NCBI GenBank assembly: GCA_024372495.1
Contig: CP099977.1
Coordinates: 2,046,001 to 2,110,000 of the forward strand
DNA length: 64,000 nucleotides
Origin: Pseudarthrobacter sp. Fe7
GTDB lineage: Bacteria; Actinomycetota; Actinomycetes; Actinomycetales; Micrococcaceae
Direction: 5' to 3'
Within the stretch, counting starts at the first letter, position 1. Each line of letters opens with the position of its first letter. The translations under genes were made by a program, and so were the position numbers. Of this stretch, positions 40,563-48,880 are shown piece after piece. The notes below the pieces were generated by a model. It made no database searches, was not told the origin of the DNA, and saw only the letters and a list, made by a program, of their open reading frames with translations.

Positions 40563-41830
40563 TTAGCCCTGGTTCGCGTTGATGACCGAGATGGCAGCTG
40601 TGGACGTATCGTCCGGACCCTTCGTTTCACTGGCCCGCGCTTCCCCGGCCTCGGCCTCAGCAGCCGTCTCCACGGGAATGGGCGCCACGTGGACGGCAGG
40701 CTGCGAATGCACTGCCGGCTGCGCTCCCACGGCAGGGCTGGCAGCTGCTGCCGGTTCGACGGGGACCGGGATGACGGTAACCGCGGGACTGACCGCAGAA
40801 CTGCCACCCCCGACGCCGGGGTCGGCCCGGGAGTTCCGGCCGGCGTTGGCGCAGGCGTTCCGGCCCCGGCAGGACTGCCCTTGACCGGAAGCGGCTCAAC
40901 ACTGATCGGCTGGCCGCCGAACTCGGCGATGTCGCTGGCGAGGCTCTCCAGCATTCCCTCCGCCTCGTTGACCATCTCCTGGTCATCGGCAGCCAGGCCC
41001 TTGACCAGGTACTGCGCCAGGGCGAACTCGGCGGAAAGAGCGGCCCTGCGCAGCAGGTGCTGGTCCGGTACGTCACGCCGGCTGGACGTGTAGGACTTCA
41101 GGACAGCATCAATGAAGTCCTGTTCATTCGAGGCCACCAGCCATGCAAAATCGTCTGCGGGGTCGCCGATGCGAAGGTCCGTCCAGCCGGTGACCGCGGT
41201 GACCCGTCCGGACTCTACCAGCAGGTTGTCCTCGTGCAGGTCGCCGTGGACCACGCAGGGGTTGAACCGCCAGAGGGACACGTCCTCCATGGCATGTTCC
41301 CAGCGGCGCAGCAGCGCGGCCGGGATCTTGCCCGTGGTTGCTGCCTGGTCCAGTTCGTTCAGCCTCCGTTGGCGGAATTCATTGGGGGTGTAACTGGGCA
41401 GGTCGGCGTTGCTGACCAGCGACCGGGGAAGGTCGTGGACCGCGGCCAGCGCGGACCCGATTTCGCGGGCCAGGCTCGCCGGCGAAGTCGTCAGCTCCTC
41501 CACGGTGCGCGTGCTCCCGGACAGGTGCGAGTATACAAAGGTGGTCAGGCTTCCCAGCCGGACGCTGCCGGCCACCGTCGGCATCAGGAACGGCAGTTCC
41601 GCCCGGACGGCGGGAGCGAAGGCCCGCAGCACCAGGAACTCCGTTTCCAGCCGCGCGCTGGCCTCGGCATGCCGCGGAGACCGGACCCGCCAGCGCTTGC
41701 CTTCGGAATCGAGGAGCAGGGCCGAATCGAAGTCCGCGGGGTCATCCGGCGCAGAGCTAACGGCCGTCGGGGTCAGTCCGGGGACTGCCGCGGTTGCAAT
41801 TGCCGCCAGTTCAATCGGTTTTCTTCTCAC
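40563..41830 (-). CDS. Aminoglycoside phosphotransferase-fold kinase of unknown substrate (one apparent sequence error)
   Basis: 422 residues after correction. The catalytic loop CVVHGDLHEDNLLV (~200) is intact. The following metal-binding block, usually IDW, reads VTGWTDLRIGDPADD, so the usual Asp is Gly. The last ~110 residues are a Pro/Ala/Val-rich, probably disordered tail. One G appears to be missing in the run at 40807-40811 (plus strand C run); correcting it leads to a stop at 40563. The GTG start follows TACCGT by six bases. The family phosphorylates small molecules; I would not call it a resistance gene. Confidence 0.78.
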
Positions 41831-41836
41831 CGTTCC

Positions 41837-41842
41837 ACGGTA
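41837..41842 (-). promoter_or_regulatory. -10 hexamer, probable leaderless start of the phosphotransferase gene
   Basis: TACCGT on the minus strand, six bases before GTG 41830. An 8-bp dyad AGATTGCC / GGCAATCT (41842-41849 with 41863-41870) overlaps the promoter. Confidence 0.4.
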
Positions 41843-41958
41843 GATTGCCCGCCGTCCCATGCGGCAATCTGGCCGCGGCGAGTCTCCAGATAGCTGGAAA
41901 TCCCGGGCTGCCCAGAGGTGCGGGGCCCCGCGAAATGTGAAATGTCGGGAGCAGTCAG

Positions 41959-41964
41959 TACGGT
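41959..41964 (+). promoter_or_regulatory. -10 hexamer, probable leaderless start of nudC
   Basis: TACGGT lies six bases before ATG 41971. GGAAG between them is too close to the start to work as a ribosome binding site. Confidence 0.4.
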
Positions 41965-41970
41965 GGAAGC

Positions 41971-42993
41971 ATGAGCCACACGGAGTCCGTAATACCCGTC
42001 CACCAGGCTGTGCCGGCGCGGCTGCCGGCGAACCACCTGGCGGACACCCTGCTCCCGGTGAGGCCGGCGCTGGTGGACCGCGGATCCGCGGTCCGCATCA
42101 GGGCCGGGATGATCGATGAACTGCTGGCCGGGACGGACGCCGTGGCCGCGGTATTGTCGGGCCGCCAAGGCCTGGTACGCGGCAGCGACCTGGTCCTGAC
42201 GGGAGCCAGGGAACTCCTGGAGATGCTTGGAAAGGCAGGGTCGGCGCCGGAGCTTGTTGTCTACCTGGGATCCGCGCTGCCTGCTGCGGATGTTCCAACC
42301 GGGACTGAGTTGCTGCTTTTCGTCCTGCCCGAACCTCCGGCCCTGGGAACCGCCGGCATTCCCATGGACGCTTCCTGGGCAGGATTCAGGGAGGTCGCAG
42401 GGGGCCTGACCGCCACCTCCACAGCCTTGTTCGTGGAAGCCAGCGCCATCGCAAACTGGCACGCAGCCCACACGCACTGCCCCCGCTGCGGCACCCCAAC
42501 GGACGTTGAGGCCGGTGGGTGGGTGCGCCGGTGCCCGGCGGATAATTCTGAACACTATCCCCGGACCGACCCCGCAATCATCGTCACGGTGGTGGGCCCG
42601 GACGGCCGGCTCCTCCTGGGCGGCGGCGGTCCCGTGGACGCCCGCAACTACTCCACTTTGGCCGGGTTCGTGGAGCCGGGGGAGTCCCTGGAGGAAGCTG
42701 TGGTCCGGGAGATCCAGGAAGAAGTGGGGGTGGGCGTTACCGCCTGCCAGTATCTGGGTTCCCAGTCGTGGCCGTTCCCCGCCTCCCTTATGCTTGGTTT
42801 CACCGCCGTCACCGAAGACGCCCAGGCAACGCCCGACGGCGTGGAGGTCACCAGGGCCCGCTGGTTCAGCCGGGAAGAACTTCAGGAAGCCGTGCTCAGT
42901 GGTGAGATCACCATCTCCAGCAGGCTCTCCATTGCCCGCTCCCTGATTGAGCACTGGTACGGCGGCCGGATCCAGGACCTGGCCGGCGCCTAA
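41971..42993 (+). CDS. nudC: NAD+ diphosphatase (NADH pyrophosphatase), RNA deNADding enzyme type
   Basis: Hydrolyses NAD(H) to NMN(H) and AMP, and in related bacteria removes NAD caps from RNA. 340 residues. A zinc ribbon is present (HCPRCG at ~169 and a lone RRCPADN, so the second pair has one Cys and no obvious fourth ligand). The Nudix box GFVEPGESLEEAVVREIQEEVG (~230) is intact, followed by the NudC signature SQSWPFPASLMLGF. It precedes uvrD2 by 55 bases on the same strand. Confidence 0.93.
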   Translation: MSHTESVIPVHQAVPARLPANHLADTLLPVRPALVDRGSAVRIRAGMIDELLAGTDAVAAVLSGRQGLVRGSDLVLTGARELLEMLGKAGSAPELVVYLGSALPAADVPTGTELLLFVLPEPPALGTAGIPMDASWAGFREVAGGLTATSTALFVEASAIANWHAAHTHCPRCGTPTDVEAGGWVRRCPADNSEHYPRTDPAIIVTVVGPDGRLLLGGGGPVDARNYSTLAGFVEPGESLEEAVVREIQEEVGVGVTACQYLGSQSWPFPASLMLGFTAVTEDAQATPDGVEVTRARWFSREELQEAVLSGEITISSRLSIARSLIEHWYGGRIQDLAGA

Positions 42994-43048
42994 GTTATTC
43001 CATCCACCAGACTCCAGCACGCGGTAGTCGAGAAACAAAGCAGCAGAA

Positions 43049-45184
43049 GTGACTACAGAAAACATAGACGGAGCAGCCTCCCTTGAGGACCGGATCCTCG
43101 GGGGCTTGACGCGGAACAGCGTGAGGTGGCCAGTACGCTGAACGGACCGTTGTGCGTGCTGGCCGGCGCGGGAACCGGCAAGACCCGGGCCATCACCCAC
43201 CGCATCGCTTACGGCGTGCACTCAGGCGTTTACAGCCCGCAGCGCCTGCTCGCGGTCACGTTCACCGCCCGGGCGGCGGCGGAGATGCGCAGCCGCCTCC
43301 GCGACCTCGGCGCAGGCAACGTGCAGGCCCGGACTTTTCACGCCGCAGCCCTGCGCCAGCTGCAGTTCTTTTGGCCACAGGCCGTGGGCGGCACGCTGCC
43401 CAACCTGCTGGACCACAAAGCCCAAATGCTTGCAGAAGCCGCCCGCCGGCTCCGGCTCAGCACGGACCGGGCAACAATCCGTGATCTTGCCTCGGAGATC
43501 GAGTGGGCCAAAGTGTCCATGCTGACGCCGGCGAACTATCTGGAAAACGCGCAGGGGAGGGGCGCGCCGGGCGGCTTCGACCTCACCGCGGTGGCCCGCG
43601 TGTTCCAGTCCTACGAGGACGTCAAGACGGACCGCAACGTGATCGACTTTGAGGACGTCCTGCTTATCACGGTGGGCATCCTGCAGGAGGACGAGAAGGT
43701 GGCCGCCACGGTCCGGGAACAGTACCGGCACTTCGTGGTGGACGAATACCAGGACGTATCTCCGCTGCAGCAGCGGCTCCTGGAGCTGTGGCTCGGCGGT
43801 CGTGATGAATTGTGCGTGGTGGGTGACGCCAGCCAGACCATCTACTCCTTTACCGGCGCCTCGCCCAAACACCTGCTTGACTTCAAGGCCCGCTACCCGC
43901 AGGCCAACGTGGTCAAGCTTGTTCGGGACTACCGCTCCACCCCGCAGGTCGTGAAGCTGGCCAATGACCTGCTGGCCGGCCGCCGCAGTAGCGGACCCAC
44001 CGCCGATGCCGCCTGGGCAACACCCCTGCAGCTCCTGGCGCAGCGGCCGCCTGGACCCGCGCCCCAGTTCACCGAGTGCACGGATGACGAAGCCGAAGCC
44101 GCCACAGTGGCGCAAAAGATCAAGGCATTGCTCGACGCCGGCACCCCGGCCAGCGAGGTAGCAGTCCTCTTCCGCACCAACGGCCAGTCAGAGGCATACG
44201 AACAAGCGCTGGCCGCTGCAGGCATCGGCTACCAGCTGCGGGGTGGCGAACGCTTCTTCGCCCGCAAGGAAGTCCGGGATGCCATCCTCCAGCTGCGGGC
44301 AGCCACCAGGGCCGTTTCTGAGGCGGACGCGCCCGAACCGCTGGGTCAGCTGGTCCGGGACATCGTCTCCTCCCTCGGCTACACAGAGTCCGCTCCGCAC
44401 AGCGGCGGAGCGCTGCGCGAGCGGTGGGAGTCCCTCGCTGCGCTGGTGGCCCTCGCCGACGAGCTCGCCCAAAACCGCGGCGCCCAGTTCAGCCTGGCGG
44501 ATTTCGTCAACGAACTCCAGGAACGGTCCCTCGCCCAGCACGCGCCCACAGTGCAAGGCGTGACGCTCGCCTCCCTCCACGCAGCCAAGGGCCTTGAGTG
44601 GGACGCGGTCTTCCTGGTGGGGCTCAGCGAAGGCCTGATGCCCATCTCCTTCGCGGATTCACCCGAATCGGTGGATGAGGAACGCCGCCTGCTGTACGTC
44701 GGCATTACCCGGGCCCGCGAACATCTTTCCCTCTCGTGGAGCACCGCGAGGACTCCAGGTGGCCGCGCCAACCGGAAGCCCTCCCGGTTCCTTGACGGGC
44801 TGCGGCCTGACTCGGTGGCAAGCTCAAGTGCCAGGGGTAAGGGCACCGCTCCGCGCCGGAAAGCTGCCGCGCCCGCAGTGTGCCGGGTCTGCGGCACCAT
44901 GCTCGCCACCGGGGCCGAACGCAAGGTGGGCCGCTGCAACGCCTGTCCTCCCACCTATGAGGAACAGACCTTTGACGCCCTCCGCAACTGGCGCCGGGAT
45001 GTCGCGCAGTCAGCGGACGTCCCTGCGTTCGTTGTCTTCACCGATGCCACCCTTACCGCCATTGCCGAGGCCAGGCCGGCATCGCTGGAGGAGCCTCGCC
45101 GGACTTGCGGGCGTCGGCCCCTCAAAGCTGGAAAAATACGGCGAGGACGTCCTTCGGGTCCTGGTCGAGAGTTCCGTCCTGTGA
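43049..45184 (+). CDS. uvrD2: UvrD2-type superfamily 1 helicase with HRDC domain (two apparent sequence errors)
   Basis: 711 residues after correction. Walker A AGAGTGKT (~38), VTFTARAAAEM, VVDEYQD (~229), GDASQTIYSFTGA, and LASLHAAKGLEWD. After the motor comes a four-cysteine zinc motif (CRVCG...CNAC, ~611) and a C-terminal HRDC domain (LAGLAGVGPSKLEKYGEDVL), the layout of mycobacterial UvrD2. One G appears to be missing from the run at 43100-43104 and one C is extra in GAGCCT at 45091-45096. The start is GTG at 43049. Likely role: 3'-5' DNA unwinding in replication-linked repair. The stop overlaps the next gene. Confidence 0.93.
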
Positions 45185-45831
45185 GGCGGGGCAGCCCCGC
45201 AAGCAGCAGCACGCAGCACGCAGCACCGCTGACCACCTCCGATGGGTCTCCCGTAGAGGTACGGCGTTCTGCGAGGCGAACCCGGACCGTAGCGGCGTTC
45301 TGGGAAGACGGAACGGCGGTAGTCGCCATTCCTGCCCGCTTCACCGCGGCGCAGGAGCGGGACTGGGTGCACCGCATGTTGGCGAAGCTGCACAAGCAGG
45401 GGGAGCGGCGGGCCGCGACCGGCCGGCGGCGGCCGGCCACCGATGATGCCCTGGCCACCCATGCCGCACAGCTGTCGGCACAATACCTCGGCGGCCGTCC
45501 TGCTCCCACGTCCGTCCGCTGGGTCAGCAACCAGAACTCCCGCTGGGGCTCCGCCACACCGGCCGAAGGCACCATCAGGCTGTCGGACAAACTGCGGCCC
45601 ATGCCGCAGTGGGTGATCGACTACGTCCTGTTGCACGAATTGGCCCACCTGCTGGTGGCTTCGCACAATGCCGCTTTCTGGAAGCTGCTGGAGGCCTACC
45701 CTGAAACCCAGCGGGCCAAGGCATTCCTCGAGGGCGTTTCGTTTGCCACGTCCCGGGGCTTGGACAAGGGCCGTGTGAGCGGCGACGGCGCCGGGCAGGC
45801 GCTGGCCCACTGGTCCGGGGACGCCGACTAG
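45181..45831 (+). CDS. YgjP/WLM-like metallopeptidase-fold protein
   Basis: 216 residues. The zinc motif HELAHLLVASHNAAFW (HExxH plus downstream His, ~155) and the upstream NSRWGS are typical of the YgjP/DUF45 (M48-related) family. A basic N-terminal 60 residues (VRRSARRTRTVAAFWEDGTAVVAIP) match the start of this domain. It is coupled to uvrD2 by a GTGA overlap. The fold resembles SprT/Wss1 proteases that degrade DNA-protein crosslinks, which would suit a repair operon, but activity is not shown. The same frame reads through from uvrD2 because of the sequence error there; they are separate genes. Confidence 0.82.
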   Translation: MRRGSPASSSTQHAAPLTTSDGSPVEVRRSARRTRTVAAFWEDGTAVVAIPARFTAAQERDWVHRMLAKLHKQGERRAATGRRRPATDDALATHAAQLSAQYLGGRPAPTSVRWVSNQNSRWGSATPAEGTIRLSDKLRPMPQWVIDYVLLHELAHLLVASHNAAFWKLLEAYPETQRAKAFLEGVSFATSRGLDKGRVSGDGAGQALAHWSGDAD

Positions 45832-45918
45832 CTTCCGCTCCGGCAAACCGGGCCCGGGTCCGGGCAGAAACCGGGGCCGGGCCGGGAAAGGACGGGCAAC
45901 GCAACGGGCGCTAAGCGC

Positions 45919-45950
45919 CCCGGCGGCCCAGGAGGTCCTGGGCCGCCGGG
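45919..45950. terminator. Bidirectional terminator-like hairpin
   Basis: A 15-bp inverted repeat (45919-45933 with 45936-45950) lies between the converging metallopeptidase and DUF2342 genes. It is very GC-rich and lacks a T run. Confidence 0.6.
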
Positions 45951-45956
45951 AAAGTG

Positions 45957-47388
45957 TCAGCTCTTGGGCTGGTCCGTTCCGCCGTCGTCGTCCCTGCCCC
46001 CGGGCTCCCCGTCGTCTCCGGATCCGCCATCGCCGGTGGAGGTGTCGTCAAAACCGCCACTCAGCAGCTTTTGCAGGGCGTCATCAACCTCACTGTCGCT
46101 GGCTTCGGCGAGCTTCCGGCGTGAGCTGAAGCCCTTCGGATCGTCCAGGTCTTCGGCCGTGGGCAGCAGGTCGGGGTGGTGCCAGATGGCGTCCCGGCCC
46201 TCGATGCCGCGTTCTTCCTTCAGTGTGGCCCACAGGGTGGCGGCGTCGCGCAGCCGGCGCGGCCGCGCTCCAGCCCCACCAGCGAAGCGAAGGCGTGCTC
46301 GGCAGGACCGCCCGTGGCCCGCCGGCGCCGCACGGTTTCGCGCAGCGCGCCGGCCGACGGCAGTACCTTTTCGGTGGCGGCGGCAGTCAGTTCGTCCACC
46401 CAGCCCTCCACCAGGGCCAGTGCCGTCTCGAGCTTCTCCAGTGCCTGCTCCTGCGCCGGGGTCCGCTGTGGCATGAACACACCCTGGGACAGGGCCTCCT
46501 GGATACCCTCCGGGTTGCCCGGGTCGAGGTCCCGGGCGAGTTCCTCGATGCGTGAAGTGTCGATGTGGATGCCGCGGGCATACGCCTCGATGGCACCCAG
46601 CAGGTGACCGCGCAGCCACGGCACCTGAACGAAGAGGCGCGCGTGCGCAGCTTCCCGGACCGCGAGGAACAGCCGGATGTCGTTCTCGGGCAGGGAGAGT
46701 CCCTCGCCGAACGCGGCGACATTTGTTGGCAGGAGCGCCATCTCAAGGTCGGCGAGCGGCACACCGATGTCGGTGGAGCTGACCACGTCCTGGGACAGGG
46801 CGCCAATTGCCTGCCCCAGCTGCATGCCGAAGATGGCGCCACCCATGTTCTGCAGCATGGAGGAGGCGCCACCCATCATGGATTTCATCTCCTCCGGCAT
46901 CTGCTCCGTCATGGCGGAGGAGAGCGCGTTGGCGATGCTGTTGGCAACGGGTTCGGTCAGCCGCTTCCAGGTGCCCAGCGTGGCCTCCACCCACTCCGCG
47001 CGCGACCAGGCTTTGCCGATCAAGCCGGTGGCGGGCAGGTCGGTGACCGGATCCAGCCACAGCTCGGCCAGTCGGAGGGCTTCGTCCACATCCCGGGACT
47101 GCTGCGCAGAGACCGAAGGGTCGGAGCTGCCGGCGGCCACGCGCCGGGCGTTGTCGTGGGCAAGCGTCCAGTTGACGGGGCCCTCGGACGGGGCACTCAT
47201 CATTGCCTGCACCTGGGAGAACATCTGGGCCAGCAGGTTGGGGTCGTCCGGCAGGCCGGCAGCCTTGGCCGCTCGGCGGGATCGAAGTTTTCCATCCCCT
47301 TGCCGCCCATCAGGTTCTGCAGCATTTCGGTCAACGGATCCTTGGGGGTGTCGTCGCCGTTGGACGGATTAAGTGGATTGGAGGTCAT
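45957..47388 (-). CDS. DUF2342 family zinc-dependent metalloprotease-like protein (two apparent sequence errors)
   Basis: 477 residues after correction. MTSNPLNPSN... at the N-terminus, a helical core (NVAAFGEGLSLPENDIRLFLAVREAAHARLF, ~240) and a Asp/Gly-rich acidic tail. The family is annotated as zinc-dependent metalloprotease-like, once linked to coenzyme F420 synthesis, but its role is unknown. The frame breaks near 47270 and near 46267; in both cases one base (T of GAGCTG on the coding strand) is missing, and adding it restores DPAELAKAAGLP and GLELRPRRLRD. It is convergent with uvrD2 and divergent from the PDZ protease gene. Confidence 0.82.
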
Positions 47389-47511
47389 GGTCCCGCCGAT
47401 CGATGGTGTGACTGTTGATCAACCTTCACGGTACCCCGGTGGGGGTCGGCTGTCTGCCGCCCGCCGCCGTCGTTCGCTCTAGGCAAAGCGCCCCGGCGTG
47501 CCGCCACCGCG

Positions 47512-47517
47512 TACTCT
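47512..47517 (+). promoter_or_regulatory. -10 hexamer, probable leaderless start of the PDZ protease gene
   Basis: TACTCT lies seven bases before GTG 47525. Confidence 0.4.
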
Positions 47518-47524
47518 TGGTGGG

Positions 47525-48739
47525 GTGACTACAACCCGTGGCGGCCATCCCTCCGAGGACCACGTTCCCGACCTTTCCCCTTTCTCGAGCCCGGCCCCTT
47601 TGGGTGCCGGCGCCCCGCCTGAAAGCAGCGGCGGAAGTGGCGGCACAGCGGAAGCGGGCAATAGTGTCAGCGCGGCCGACGGCGGACGGCCGGGCAGGCG
47701 GCTTTCCACCATGATGGTTGCCGGGCTGGCGGCGCTGGGGCTGGGAATTGCCGTGGGCACGCTTCCGGTTCCCTATGTGATCGAGTCGCCGGGGCCCACC
47801 TACAACACCCTGGGGGACAGTCAGGGGCATCCGGTCATCAACGTCAGCGGCCATGAAACGTATCCCGCTGCCGGAAGCCTTGACCTGACTACGGTTTATG
47901 TCGACGGCGGCCCCACCGGCTCCGTCAGCATCCTCAACGCGTTCTCCGCGTGGCTGGACAATTCCAAGGCCGTGTACCCGGAGGAACTGATCTACCCCAC
48001 GGGAACCACCAAGCAAGAGGCGCAGGAACAGAGTGCGGTGGCCATGGCCACGTCGCAGGAGAACGCGGTGGCATCCGCCCTGAACGAACTTAAGATCCCC
48101 TTCGGCCAGCAGGCCCAGGCCGCGGGCCTGTCCAAGGATTCGGCGTCCGCGGGCAAGATCCAGCAAGGGGACGTTCTCAAATCCATCAATGGCAAGGACA
48201 TCACCTCGCTCGCTGTCATCCAGGATGAGCTGGCCGCGGGCAAAGGTGCACCGGTAAGCGTCACGGTGGAACGTGACGGCCAGCCCGTGACCCTCAAGGT
48301 GACACCCAAGGACAACGGCCAGGGCCGGTTCATTCTCGGTGTCATGCTGAAGTACCTGTTCAGTTTCCCCTTCCAGGTGCAGATCTCACTGGACAAGGTG
48401 GGCGGCCCCAGCGCGGGACTTATGTTCTCACTGGGCATCATCGATACGGTCACGCCCGGCGACCTCACCGGCGGAAAGCACATCGCGGGAACCGGCACCA
48501 TCTCGCCCGACGGTGCTGTGGGACCCATCGGTGGCATCGGCCAAAAGATGCGTGGTGCGCGCTCCTCCGGAGCTTCGCTCTTCCTGGCGCCCGCAGGCAA
48601 TTGCGACGAGGTTGCGGGGCACATCCCCGATGGCCTCCAGGTAGTCCGCGTGGAGAACCTTGCGGAAGCCCGGCACGCGGTGGAACTGGCCGGAAGCGGG
48701 CAGGACACATCCGCGCTCCCGGCCTGCACCGGCAAATAG
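47525..48739 (+). CDS. Membrane-anchored PDZ-Lon (S16) protease, YlbL family
   Basis: 404 residues. One N-terminal membrane helix (~62-80), a PDZ domain (QAQAAGLSKDSASAGKIQQGDVLKSINGK region, ~200-255), and a Lon-like proteolytic domain with the catalytic Ser in GGPSAGLMFSLGI (~302) and Lys in IGGIGQKMRGA (~345). The active site faces outside. In other bacteria YlbL helps remove cell-division inhibitors after DNA damage; that role here is inferred. Neighbouring DUF2342 and UPF0182 genes match the actinobacterial neighbourhood. The start is GTG at 47525. Confidence 0.9.
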   Translation: MTTTRGGHPSEDHVPDLSPFSSPAPLGAGAPPESSGGSGGTAEAGNSVSAADGGRPGRRLSTMMVAGLAALGLGIAVGTLPVPYVIESPGPTYNTLGDSQGHPVINVSGHETYPAAGSLDLTTVYVDGGPTGSVSILNAFSAWLDNSKAVYPEELIYPTGTTKQEAQEQSAVAMATSQENAVASALNELKIPFGQQAQAAGLSKDSASAGKIQQGDVLKSINGKDITSLAVIQDELAAGKGAPVSVTVERDGQPVTLKVTPKDNGQGRFILGVMLKYLFSFPFQVQISLDKVGGPSAGLMFSLGIIDTVTPGDLTGGKHIAGTGTISPDGAVGPIGGIGQKMRGARSSGASLFLAPAGNCDEVAGHIPDGLQVVRVENLAEARHAVELAGSGQDTSALPACTGK

Positions 48740-48880
48740 ACCGGGCCCAACTAGACTCGACAGGAACTAAGCTTTACCGCCACTCGTGGCACTGATGACG
48801 GACGAAACCAGCCGTTTGACCGGTACCGTACGTCGCTCGCACGCTTCGATGTCTCGACGACCAGCTATGAGGTACCCAGT

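Noticed and set aside
40563..41830. Aminoglycoside resistance gene.
   Set aside because: Only the general kinase fold is shared. The metal-binding block is atypical, and the context is a conserved chromosomal repair block.
43126..45831. A single 901-residue helicase-peptidase fusion.
   Set aside because: The fusion arises from the extra C at 45091-45096. The corrected uvrD2 frame ends at 45184 with an HRDC domain, and the peptidase starts at a GTGA overlap.
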